Assembly (NCBI RefSeq): GCF_030944405.1
Contig: NZ_CP132339.1
Location: 868,001-932,000 of the forward strand
Source: Janthinobacterium sp. J1-1
GTDB taxonomy: Bacteria; Pseudomonadota; Gammaproteobacteria; Burkholderiales; Burkholderiaceae_D
Reading direction: 5' to 3'
DNA: 64,000 nt
Shown here: positions 8,214-15,780 of the stretch, piece by piece
How positions within the stretch are numbered: position 1 is the first letter of the stretch
Layout: the number at the start of each line of letters is the position of its first letter
Made by a program: the position numbers and the translations under genes
Notes under the pieces: generated by a model
Databases searched by the model: none
Told to the model about the DNA's origin: nothing
Seen by the model: the letters and a program-made list of their open reading frames with translations, nothing else

Positions 8214-9566
8214 TCAAACGCGGCGCAAGGCCTGCACAGTCGCCAGGTGAGGCCGGGCGACATCGTTCTTGAAGGCGGTTGAAATATCCGCGTCATTGAG
8301 CACCTCGCTCCAGAATTGACTGGCCATGCCGGCGCAATGGGGCAGGTGGCGAAGTTCGAGCTGGGCGCCCAGATTGGGCATTGCTTGCCGCGCAATGACT
8401 TCGCCGTGGGCATTCGGACGATACAGCATCGGCAGCATGTCGTACGCTGGCAGCAAACGGTAGGACTGGTCGAATTCCCAGGAGACCGCCAGATTGCCGT
8501 GGTGGCGGTCCGTATTGCCGATCAGCGCACCATACAGGTCAAGTATTTCAACCGTCGCCACGTCATCGTTCGGCAGTTGGCCTAGCCGCGCCAGTTCCTT
8601 TGCCGCGACACTCCAGCTTTTGTCCTGCATGCCCAGGTCGCCATCGAGCGCCGACAAGGTGGCCATTGGCAAGCGTCCCATCAGGCCATTTCGATCGAAG
8701 CGCACCACTTCCAGGAACATGCGCTTGCCGGCTTCCAGGATGGCCGTGCTTGCCGTGGCAATCCCGTGACTGGCCAGTACCTCCAGCGCCAGGTGTTCGC
8801 ACAGCAGCAGGTCGCCCCAGCGGCGGCCGCCCGGTGTGTCGAGCGGTGGCGAGAATTTGACGATGACGTGTTCAATCTTGGCTGGTGCGAAGGCGCGCTG
8901 CAGCACTGCCGTGAATTTCGGTTGTTCTCCTCCGGCCGATGAACCAGGTGGCTCGCCCTGCATGGCCTGTTCTGCCATGGACGGATACCATTTTTCGCGC
9001 TCCTGCTCGATTAGTAACGATTGCGCCAGCGCGGGGCCTTCAGCCAGATATCGTGCATACGATTCATTGCCCAGTATCAGGTTGCCGGCCGCTTGCTCGC
9101 TGCGGCGGGCGATATATTTGAGCACTTGCTCAGGCGTCCATTGCAAGATGTCGGCCGGCAGGTCGAGCTCAGGGTGCTTGCCGGGTTCCATGCGGCCGAG
9201 GAAGCCCTGCGGCCGCAGATCGCCGAGAAAAAATGGCATGCCCTGGAACAAACGGTATGAGGTTTCACCTGCGTTGGTCAGCGCATGAAAGCCGCCCTCC
9301 AGCGTGTCGAGCTGGCCGGCGGGCGCTACCTGGCCGGTTGCGTCGACGCGGAACAGGGGAACCGGTGCTGGCACGCCTGCAATCTTGCGCCGCAAGGCAT
9401 AACGGCGCGCCCTGCCAGCGCCCAGTGCGACCCCATCCGTGATCGTTTTCCACAGGCGAGAGAGCGTTGGCTGGCTGATGCCCAAGGCATCGACCAGCGC
9501 TGGCGCCGTTGCTGGTCCTTGTTTCAACAGCCGCACCAGCTCTGCAGCATGTTCTTTTTTGGCCAT
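8214..9566 (-). CDS. yjjJ: HipA-family Ser/Thr kinase toxin-like protein YjjJ (HipH)
   Basis: This 450-residue protein joins an N-terminal helix-turn-helix (residues 1-60, ALGISQPTLSRLWKTI) to a HipA kinase domain. The Gly-rich loop SSAGGEQPKF (about residue 210), the catalytic IGNTDRHHGN segment and the metal-binding LLPAYDMLPM segment are intact. YjjJ proteins combine the roles split between HipB and HipA elsewhere, and no separate antitoxin gene is seen. E. coli YjjJ/HipH is reported to be toxic when overproduced. It converges on the beta-lactamase gene with 3 bp between stops. The AT-rich region before it has tandem repeats that could be its own binding sites. Confidence 0.87.
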   Translation of the reverse strand: MAKKEHAAELVRLLKQGPATAPALVDALGISQPTLSRLWKTITDGVALGAGRARRYALRRKIAGVPAPVPLFRVDATGQVAPAGQLDTLEGGFHALTNAGETSYRLFQGMPFFLGDLRPQGFLGRMEPGKHPELDLPADILQWTPEQVLKYIARRSEQAAGNLILGNESYARYLAEGPALAQSLLIEQEREKWYPSMAEQAMQGEPPGSSAGGEQPKFTAVLQRAFAPAKIEHVIVKFSPPLDTPGGRRWGDLLLCEHLALEVLASHGIATASTAILEAGKRMFLEVVRFDRNGLMGRLPMATLSALDGDLGMQDKSWSVAAKELARLGQLPNDDVATVEILDLYGALIGNTDRHHGNLAVSWEFDQSYRLLPAYDMLPMLYRPNAHGEVIARQAMPNLGAQLELRHLPHCAGMASQFWSEVLNDADISTAFKNDVARPHLATVQALRRV

Positions 9567-9594
9567 TTTTCGGATTTGTTGAATAGATTTATAG

Positions 9595-9618
9595 GTGATT
9601 AATCGATTAAAAAATCAC
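9595..9618. promoter_or_regulatory. Nested palindrome in the yjjJ upstream region
   Basis: A perfect 12-bp palindrome TTAATCGATTAA (9599-9610) lies inside a wider inverted repeat with arms GTGATT (9595-9600) and AATCAC (9613-9618). It is 30-50 bp upstream of the yjjJ start in a markedly AT-rich stretch and is a plausible site for the promoter or for autoregulation by the YjjJ helix-turn-helix. Confidence 0.5.
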
Positions 9619-9655
9619 ATGTAATCAATAATATATAGAAATTAAAGCAAAAGAT

Positions 9656-9688
9656 GAATAGATTTATGAATAGATTAATGAATAGATA
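9656..9688. repeat. 12-bp tandem iterons (GAATAGATT) upstream of yjjJ
   Basis: Copies of GAATAGAT(T/A) begin at 9656, 9668 and 9680, exactly 12 bp apart, and a fourth GAATAGATT lies at 9581-9589 next to the yjjJ start. Regular 12-bp spacing suggests cooperative protein binding. The natural candidate is YjjJ itself, but this is inference. Confidence 0.6.
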
Positions 9689-9781
9689 GCCGCAGCGATT
9701 TGGACCAGTCCGACGGTGAAAAATGACAGTCTGGAAAAATCATGTTTTTTACAACATATGGTTGTTTTATCATGCGGCCGG

Positions 9782-9811
9782 TTGACACGGCCCGCAGCCA
9801 AGGCGCAGAAT
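9782..9811 (+). promoter_or_regulatory. Strong promoter candidate for the rtcB leader/ncRNA
   Basis: A perfect TTGACA -35 (9782-9787) is followed after 18 bp by CAGAAT (9806-9811, four of six matches). A transcript would start near 9818 and run into the structured region before rtcB. Confidence 0.6.
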
Positions 9812-9817
9812 CGTGGC

Positions 9818-9983
9818 TCGGTCAGTTCATCCACCCAACAATGAAAGGAAACAGCATGCAATACCAGGCTAGCCACAATTTGAATCACAACTAGCCCCGT
9901 GCATGCTGCTCGGGGTCATCGATCCCGAGCCGGCGTTCCTTTATAGAACCCCGGTGAGGAAACTCGCCGGGGTTTTGTTTTTT
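9818..9983 (+). ncRNA. Candidate structured RNA / leader upstream of rtcB
   Basis: About 165 nt between the promoter and an intrinsic terminator can fold into a compact series of hairpins. A 9-bp stem CAGCATGCA (9852-9860)/TGCATGCTG (9900-9908) encloses a 6-bp stem GGCTAG (9867-9872)/CTAGCC (9891-9896) with an 18-nt loop. A second hairpin of about nine pairs spans 9908-9930 (GCTCGGGGT/ATCCCGAGC), then comes the terminator. A mini-ORF (ATG 9856 to TAG 9894, MQYQASHNLNHN) with AAAGGA upstream has its start codon inside the first stem. It may be a free small RNA, a terminated leader that attenuates rtcB, or a leader-peptide system. I do not recognise a known family. Confidence 0.5.
9947..9983 (+). 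terminator. Intrinsic terminator between the leader RNA and rtcB
   Basis: AACCCCGGTGAG and CTCGCCGGGGTT form a 12-bp stem with one G-T pair and a GAAA loop, followed by TTGTTTTTT. This is the strongest terminator in the window, and it ends 58 bp before the rtcB ATG. It either ends a separate small RNA or gates transcription of rtcB. Confidence 0.9.
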
Positions 9984-10040
9984 GGCGTGCGCTGTTCAGC
10001 GGCGCCGGCAGGCAAGACCCTGGCATACCAAGGTTCACGT

Positions 10041-11248
10041 ATGCCCATTCATCAGACCCTGCACGGCTTGCACGTACCCGTGCACATTTTTACCGACGAT
10101 ATCGACGCGCAGGCGCTGCGCCAGCTGCAGCAGATCGCCAGCCTGTCCATCGTCCATCCGTTTGTCGCCGCCATGCCCGACGTGCATGCCGGTATCGGCG
10201 CCACCGTCGGCAGCGTGATTCCCACGCGCGGCGCGATTATTCCGGCCGCCGTCGGCGTCGATATCGGCTGCGGCATGAACGCCGTGCGCACCACCTTGAC
10301 GGCCAGCGACTTGCCCGACAACCTGGTGCGGCTGCGCAGCAGCATCGAGGCGGCCGTGCCGGTCGGCTTCGAACAGCATGACTGGAGCAAGGTTCAGGGC
10401 TCGCGCCAGGCGCGCGCCACGCGGCCCCTGAACGACCGTTTGCTGCGCATCGTCGAGCGCCACCCTGGCATCGCGAAAATGCTGCGCCAGTTCGAGCGCA
10501 GCTGGATCTGCCAGGCCGGCACCCTGGGGGGCGGCAACCATTTCATCGAGATCTGCCTCGATGAGGAACAGCGCGTGTGGGTCATGCTGCACTCGGGCTC
10601 GCGCGGCATCGGCAATGCGATCGGCCGCTACTTCATCGCCGCCGCACAGAAGGACATGCGGCGCCACAAAATCCAGTTGCCGGATGCGGACCTGGCCTAT
10701 GTCAGCGAGGGGTCCACCGTGTTCGACGACTATGTGGAAGCGGTCGCCTGGGCGCAGGATTATGCGCTGCTCAACCGCAGCGAGATGATGCGGCTGGTGC
10801 TCGAGGCGCTGGCGAAATGTGCGCCACCGTTCCGGCTCGATGGCGAGGCGATCAACTGCCACCATAACTACATTGCGCAGGAAACGCATGGCAATGAAGA
10901 CTTGTATGTCACGCGCAAGGGGGCCATCTCGGCAAGGCTGGGCGAATGGGGCATTATCCCCGGCAGCATGGGCGCGCGCAGCTTTATCGTGCGCGGCAGG
11001 GCAATCCCCAGTCGCTGTGTTCATGCTCGCACGGCGCCGGGCGCAGCATGAGCCGCAGCGAAGCGAAGCGGCGTTTCGACCGCTTCGACCTGATCGCGCA
11101 GACAACGGGCATCGAGTGCCGCAAGGACGGTGGCGTGATCGACGAGATCCCCGCCGCCTACAAGGATATCGATGCGGTGATGGCGCACCAGAGCGACCTG
11201 GTGGAAGTGGTGCACACCTTGCGCCAGGTTGTCTGCATCAAGGGTTGA
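10041..11248 (+). pseudogene. rtcB: RtcB RNA ligase, interrupted by an apparent 1-base deletion
   Basis: The sequence encodes an RtcB tRNA/RNA-splicing ligase (3'-phosphate/5'-OH joining) very like E. coli RtcB: MPDVHAGIGATVGSVIP, VGVDIGCGMNAVRT, GGGNHFIEICLDE, INCHHNYI. The first frame breaks near 10997 after GARSFIVRG and ends at 11051 (336 residues). The next frame continues exactly as expected with GNPQSLCSCSHGAGRSMSR and ends LRQVVCIKG at 11248. One extra A (GGCAAGGGC rather than GGCAGGGC) would give a 402-residue protein, close to the 408 of E. coli. The lost part holds the guanylylated His of SHGAGR, so the protein is inactive as read. AAGG lies 7 nt before the ATG. Confidence 0.85.
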
Positions 11249-11259
11249 AAGGAGAAACC

Positions 11260-11430
11260 ATGAAACTGAAACTGAAAACACCGAAGCCGCGCAACCCGCT
11301 GGTGGTAGCCGCCAAGCTGCGCGGCGGCGCCGGCGCGCACCAGTCCGAGGTGTCGCCGCGCGCGGCGCGCCGGGCCGGCAAGCACCGCTTGCAGCAATTG
11401 CTGGCGGGGCGGCTGAAGGAGGATCGCTAG
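11260..11430 (+). CDS. Small basic protein downstream of rtcB
   Basis: This 56-residue ORF starts MKLKLKTPKPRNPLVVAAKL with a good GAAAGGAG site 5-6 nt upstream. The rest is rich in Arg, Ala and Gln (RAARRAGKHRLQQLLAGRLKEDR). Similar tiny proteins beginning with a PRNPLV motif are, from memory, common in proteobacteria and phages, with no known function. It starts 11 bp after rtcB and is probably cotranscribed. Its last four bases overlap the convergent solute-binding protein gene. The charge suggests nucleic-acid or ribosome binding, but that is only a guess. Confidence 0.6.
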   Translation: MKLKLKTPKPRNPLVVAAKLRGGAGAHQSEVSPRAARRAGKHRLQQLLAGRLKEDR

Positions 11431-12197
11431 TCCCCGCCGCGCTCATGGCGCGCGCGGATGGCCGCCAGCACGCCCTGCTGCCGCAAGCGCGTGATGGCGC
11501 CGTCCAGCCGTGCCAGGTCGGCGGGGCTGGTGGTGCGTGGGTTGAGCATCAGGTGCACCGGCGCGCGCAGCACGGTGAACGGCAGGGCGGCCAGCGCCAC
11601 GCCCTGCTGGCGTGCCGCGTGGCGTACGGCCAGGGTGTCACCCAGCAGCAGGTCGGCACGGCCGGCGTCGAGCATGCGCACGCCTTGTTCGATGCCGGCA
11701 AACAGATTGAGCCGGCCGCGCTGCTCCAGCGCCGGCATGGCTGCCGCATAGGCGTCGCCATACCAGCCGACCCTGGGCGCGAGCAGGGTCTGCTTGCCGC
11801 GCAGGACCTGCGCAAAGCTGGTGGCCGGCGGCGACACGGCGTGGCCCGGTTGCTGGAACAGGCCGACGATCTCGTCGCGGTAGCTGACGGTGAAGCGCGC
11901 ATAGGCCTGGCGCTCGGGCGTATCGGAGGCGGCCACCATCAGGTCCAGGCGGCCCTCGCGGAACAGCAGCAGGCGCCGCGCCGCCGGCAACTCCGGCAAG
12001 GTCACCAGGGTGCATCGCGCTTCCTTGAAGATGGCGCGCAGCAGTTCCAGGTCCAGTCCCGCGTAGCCGCCGTGCGCCTCGCGGTACACAGAGGGTGGCC
12101 ATTGTTCCAGCGCCATCGTCATGCGGCAGGCGGTCGCGGGCAGGGCGCACAGCAGGAGCGCCGCCATCGACGCCAGGCGTGGCCAGGTTTTTTTCAA
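11427..12197 (-). CDS. Periplasmic solute-binding protein, family 3-like
   Basis: This 256-residue protein starts at a TTG (12197) with GGAAG just upstream and a signal peptide (KKTWPRLASMAALLLCALPATA). It has the family 3 pattern of amino-acid binding proteins: YAGLDLELLRAIFKEA, a DLMVAASDTPERQAYARFT segment and the periplasmic lobe ending TRLRQQGVLAAIRARHE. No ABC permease or ATPase gene is nearby, so it may act as an orphan receptor or sensor rather than in transport. Its upstream region shares a 19-bp site with the REC-AraC gene at 16617. Confidence 0.8.
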   Translation of the reverse strand: MKKTWPRLASMAALLLCALPATACRMTMALEQWPPSVYREAHGGYAGLDLELLRAIFKEARCTLVTLPELPAARRLLLFREGRLDLMVAASDTPERQAYARFTVSYRDEIVGLFQQPGHAVSPPATSFAQVLRGKQTLLAPRVGWYGDAYAAAMPALEQRGRLNLFAGIEQGVRMLDAGRADLLLGDTLAVRHAARQQGVALAALPFTVLRAPVHLMLNPRTTSPADLARLDGAITRLRQQGVLAAIRARHERGGD

Positions 12198-12201
12198 GAC
12201 G

Positions 12202-12252
12202 CTTCCATGGACTGTTTAACCAATAGTCAATTTGACAGAATCACCATGGAAG
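12202..12252. promoter_or_regulatory. Dyad and shared 19-bp site upstream of the solute-binding protein gene
   Basis: A 9-bp perfect inverted repeat, CTTCCATGG (12202-12210) and CCATGGAAG (12244-12252), encloses the site TTAACCAATA-gt-CAA-t-TTG (12216-12234). That inner site matches 16 of 19 bases at 16630-16648, in the same orientation before the REC-AraC regulator gene. The left arm also holds the GGAAG ribosome-binding site of the solute-binding protein gene on the minus strand. Confidence 0.5.
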
Positions 12253-12323
12253 TCAAGCGCCGAGGCCGCATAAATCCGCTATAGTGGCGCGATGCTCCGC
12301 CCCTCACCGCAAAGGAAGCCCGC

Positions 12324-12908
12324 TTGACTCCCCCGCTCGAAATCGCCGCCAATGTGCTGATGACCGCCTCCATCATCCTGGCCGGACGCAACAACATTCA
12401 TTCCTGGTGGATCGGCATGCTCGGCTGCGTGCTGTTTGCCGTGCTGTTTTATGAAGTCAACCTGTATGCGGACGTGCTGCTGCAGCTGTTCTTTATCGCC
12501 ACCTGCGCGATTGGCTGGGTGCAGTGGCGGCGCGGCGCGGCGGGCAAGCCGCTGCCGATCACGCGCACGGGCTGGCGCAGCCTGGCGTGGATCGTGCCGG
12601 CTGGCGTGGCCGCCGTCGTCATCTACGGCATGCTGCTGCATACCTGGACCAATGCCTACGCGCCCTTTATCGATTCGGCCGTGCTGGTGTTCAGCGTCAT
12701 CGCGCAATTCTTGCTGATGAGCCGGCGCCTGGAGACCTGGGGCTTCTGGCTGCTGGTCAATACGGTAGCGGTGCCGCTGTACTACAGCCGCGGCCTGCAC
12801 CTGACGGCCGTGCTGTATGCGGCCTACTGGATCAATGCGCTGGTGTCGTGGTACTGGTGGCATGTGCAGGCGCGCCGCGCCGCGGCGGCCGCCGCCGCCG
12901 TGGCCTGA
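12324..12908 (+). CDS. pnuC: PnuC-family nicotinamide riboside/vitamin transporter
   Basis: This 194-residue membrane protein has about seven hydrophobic segments. It shows the PnuC signature text: SIILAGRNNIHSWWIGMLGCVLF early, then ADVLLQLFFIATCAIGWVQW and YYSRGLHLTAVLYAAYWINA. PnuC carriers move nicotinamide riboside (or thiamine/riboflavin in subtypes) by facilitated diffusion coupled to phosphorylation. It starts at a TTG with AAAGGA 7 nt upstream; no ATG fits the family N-terminus. A TATAGT -10 candidate lies at 12280-12285. No kinase gene is adjacent, so the substrate subtype is open. Confidence 0.87.
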   Translation: MTPPLEIAANVLMTASIILAGRNNIHSWWIGMLGCVLFAVLFYEVNLYADVLLQLFFIATCAIGWVQWRRGAAGKPLPITRTGWRSLAWIVPAGVAAVVIYGMLLHTWTNAYAPFIDSAVLVFSVIAQFLLMSRRLETWGFWLLVNTVAVPLYYSRGLHLTAVLYAAYWINALVSWYWWHVQARRAAAAAAAVA

Positions 12909-13221
12909 GCCTTTAGACTCAAAACGTATATACAATCAATTTTAAATTCGTTCTGGATTGAAAGACACCGCGATATAGTGGGGCTTCCCCGCTTACCGGT
13001 ATCTTTCATGTCGCGTTTTACTGTATTCAGCTATTTTTCTACCGTTCCATCGGCCATGTGCGCAAGCCTGCGCATGCCGATGCGGGCGCGCCGCCGCATC
13101 CCGTAATTCCTTAAAAAATCCCACTGCCGTTGTCCGCTGGCTGAGGTACCCCTCGGCCAGCAGGCCCCTGCACGCCTGTTTTATCCAAAACAGGCACAAC
13201 TTATCCCATCAAGAGGAAACC
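12909..13221. other. Intergenic region and structured leader of the TonB receptor gene
   Basis: No convincing gene is visible in these 313 bp. The left part is AT-rich and has a TATAGT -10 candidate at 12974-12979. The right part, just before the receptor start, holds two strong hairpins described separately. AGAGGA at 13212-13217 is the ribosome-binding site. Confidence 0.6.
13136..13195 (+). promoter_or_regulatory. Tandem hairpins in the TonB-receptor 5' leader
   Basis: Hairpin 1 has 11-bp arms GCTGGCTGAGG/CCTCGGCCAGC (13136-13161, TACC loop). Hairpin 2 has perfect 9-bp arms GCCTGTTTT/AAAACAGGC (13174-13195, ATCC loop). Both lie between the probable promoter and the start at 13222. Neither is followed by a T-run and no known riboswitch core was recognised, so mRNA stability or protein binding is as likely as ligand sensing. 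Confidence 0.5.
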
Positions 13222-15780
13222 ATGCTCAAACCACTCGCCGTCAGTCTCGCCATCGCCGCCGCTTTTCCCGCTCACGTCCATGCGCAGGAAGAGATGGTGC
13301 GCGTGAATGTCACCGGCTCGAATATCCGCGTCAGCGAAAAAGAGGGCGCCAGCGCCGTGCAGGTGATCACCGCCAGGGAGCTCAAAGCCGGCGGCAAGAC
13401 CAGCGTGGCCGAAGTGCTGCGCGCCATTTCCGCCAACAGCGGCAACAGCTACAACGAACAATACACGGGCAGTTTTTCGGCCGGCACGTCCGGCTTGTCG
13501 CTGCGCGGCATCGGCCAGAAAAACACGCTGATCCTGGTCAACGGCAAGCGCGTGGCCAGCTACGCCACGGCGCAAAACCTGCAGGAGACCTTCGTCGACC
13601 TGAACAGCCTGCCGATGGCGGCGGTGCAGCGCATCGAGGTGCTCAAGGACGGCGCTTCCTCGGTCTACGGTTCCGATGCGGTGGCCGGCGTGGTCAACAT
13701 CATCCTGTACCAGGAATTCACGGGCACCGAAGTGACGGCGCAGCTGGGCGGCTCGACCGAGGGCACCGGCCAGACCGAGAAAAGCGCGGCGCTGCAGACC
13801 GGTTTCGGCAAGCTGCAGGACGACGGCTACAGCGTGGTGCTATCCATCGATGCGCAGCAGCGCGACAAGCTGCAGCAAAGCGACGTGGCCTGGATGCGCG
13901 ACGCGGATTTCCGCAACCAGCAGCGCGGCAACCTGGGCTGGGCGATTACCAACTACGCCGGCTCGGACCCGACCCGCACCCTGGGTGGCGTGCAAGGACC
14001 TTTGCTGCTGGTGAACTATGGCGACATCACGCCAGGCAAGACGGGCCAGGTGCTGGCCTACAATCCCGCACCGTATAAAACGCTGATCCCGGGCATCAAG
14101 CGCGTGCACACGGCCGCGCGCGCCACCTTCAAATTGAATGCCGAGACGGAAGCGTATGTCGACCTGTTGCACAGCTATTCGCGCGCCGACCAGACCTTCA
14201 GCGCGCCGCTGACCGTCAACAATGCCACGCGCGTGTGGAACAACGCCACGCAAGCGCTCGACACGATTCCCGTGGTGCTGCCGGTGGGCCATCCGAACAA
14301 TCCGGGCGCCACGCCACTGCCGTTTACGGCCACGCTGTTCGACCTGGGCCCGCGCATGAAGCAGGACAAGGTGACGTTCTACCGCGCGCTGGCCGGCGTG
14401 AAAGGCACGCTGGCGGGCTGGGACTGGGATGCGTCCATCGGCCATTCCAGCAGCGAACTGAAGGAAACCGTGCAGAACTTCGTCAACCGCTACGAGTTTG
14501 AAAAAGTCCTGGCCGACGGCAGCTACAATTTTTTTGACCAGTCGAAAAACAGCGAGGCGGTGCGCAACCGCTTGCGCCTGTCGACCCTGCGCCCGGCCCA
14601 GTCGACGCTGGACACGCTGGACTTTTCGGCTGCAAAGGATATCTGGGACTTGCCGGCCGGCCCGCTGGGTTTTGCCGCCGGCGCGCAGTGGCGCCGCGAA
14701 AAAATGGATTCGCAAACCTCGACCGCCGTCTTGTCCGGCACCGAGCTGCGCCCGGCCATCAATATCATCGACGGCGCGCGCGACGTGTCGGCGCTGTTCG
14801 CCGAATTGAATGTACCGGTGGTCAAGGACCTGTCGCTGAACCTGGCCGGACGGGCCGACCATTACAGCGATTTCGGCAATGCGTTTTCGCCGAAGGCCAG
14901 CGCCCGTTACCAGGCCGCGCCATGGCTGCTGCTGCGCGGCACGGCCTCGCGCGGCTTCCGCGCGCCGTCGCTGCCCGAGATCACGCAAAGCACGGCCGTC
15001 AGTTATGTCAGCGTGATCGATCCGCGCGACCCGCAAACGCCGACCCAGTCGCGCGGCGTGACGGCGATCACCATCGCCAATACGGAACTGCGTCCCGAGC
15101 GCTCGAAAAACATCAACCTGGGGGTGGTGATTTCGCCGACCAGCAGTTCGAGCATCGGCCTCGATTACTACCGCATCCGCCAGGATGGCGTGATCGGCAC
15201 GGAAAGCGCCGTCACCACCATCGCCAATGAAGCGGCAACGCCGGGCAAGGTCACGCGTGACGCCGACGGGCGCATCACCACCCTGTACCGCCAGTACCGC
15301 AACCAGGGCCAGCGCGACGTGTCGGGCATCGACCTCGACCTGCGCCAGCGCTTTGTGGGCAAGGATTGGGGCAAGCTGACCCTGGCAGGCCAGCTGAGCC
15401 GCGTGCTGCGCTTTGCCGAACCGTTATCGGATGGCGCGGCGCTGACGGACGGCGCCGGCACCAATTATTTCGGCTCGATCCCGAAATGGCGCGGCGTCAG
15501 TTCGGCCACCTGGGAGCTGGGAAAATGGTCGTCGACCCTGACCTGGAATTATGCCGGCAGCTATGCGCAGAACACGCACCTGGATGAATCGGTGGCCGCC
15601 TTCAGCACCTTCGACATCAACACGAGCTGGCAGCTCACGCCACAGGCGAACGTCAGCTTCATCGTGCAGAACCTGGCCAACAAGCGCGCGCCGTGGGATT
15701 ATTCGGCGTCAGGCTTCGACTACACGCAGGCCGATCCGCGCGGCCGCTTTGCGTCGCTCAAGCTGAACTACAAGTTCTGA
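13222..15780 (+). CDS. TonB-dependent outer-membrane receptor
   Basis: This 852-residue protein has a signal peptide ending HVHAQ, a plug domain (residues about 35-160; LSLRGIGQKNTLILVNGKR, IEVLKDGASSVYGSDAVAGVVNI) and a 22-strand-type barrel ending with aromatic LKLNYKF. It is of the type common in Oxalobacteraceae and Caulobacter-like receptors for siderophores, plant compounds or oligosaccharides. No transport or degradation genes adjoin, so the substrate is unknown. No extra N-terminal signalling domain or adjacent FecR/sigma pair is seen. It converges on the REC-AraC gene. Confidence 0.88.
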   Translation: MLKPLAVSLAIAAAFPAHVHAQEEMVRVNVTGSNIRVSEKEGASAVQVITARELKAGGKTSVAEVLRAISANSGNSYNEQYTGSFSAGTSGLSLRGIGQKNTLILVNGKRVASYATAQNLQETFVDLNSLPMAAVQRIEVLKDGASSVYGSDAVAGVVNIILYQEFTGTEVTAQLGGSTEGTGQTEKSAALQTGFGKLQDDGYSVVLSIDAQQRDKLQQSDVAWMRDADFRNQQRGNLGWAITNYAGSDPTRTLGGVQGPLLLVNYGDITPGKTGQVLAYNPAPYKTLIPGIKRVHTAARATFKLNAETEAYVDLLHSYSRADQTFSAPLTVNNATRVWNNATQALDTIPVVLPVGHPNNPGATPLPFTATLFDLGPRMKQDKVTFYRALAGVKGTLAGWDWDASIGHSSSELKETVQNFVNRYEFEKVLADGSYNFFDQSKNSEAVRNRLRLSTLRPAQSTLDTLDFSAAKDIWDLPAGPLGFAAGAQWRREKMDSQTSTAVLSGTELRPAINIIDGARDVSALFAELNVPVVKDLSLNLAGRADHYSDFGNAFSPKASARYQAAPWLLLRGTASRGFRAPSLPEITQSTAVSYVSVIDPRDPQTPTQSRGVTAITIANTELRPERSKNINLGVVISPTSSSSIGLDYYRIRQDGVIGTESAVTTIANEAATPGKVTRDADGRITTLYRQYRNQGQRDVSGIDLDLRQRFVGKDWGKLTLAGQLSRVLRFAEPLSDGAALTDGAGTNYFGSIPKWRGVSSATWELGKWSSTLTWNYAGSYAQNTHLDESVAAFSTFDINTSWQLTPQANVSFIVQNLANKRAPWDYSASGFDYTQADPRGRFASLKLNYKF

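Noticed and set aside
9664..9888. A 74-codon minus-strand ORF between yjjJ and rtcB
   Set aside because: It crosses the iterons, promoter and structured RNA, has no ribosome-binding site and no family resemblance.
9862..9975. A tRNA or Y-RNA-like molecule before rtcB
   Set aside because: No T-loop, acceptor stem or CCA end could be fitted and no Ro protein gene is present; left as an unclassified structured RNA.
10985..11010. Programmed -1 frameshift in rtcB
   Set aside because: No X-XXY-YYZ slippery site or downstream pseudoknot was found, and RtcB proteins are not known to be made this way.
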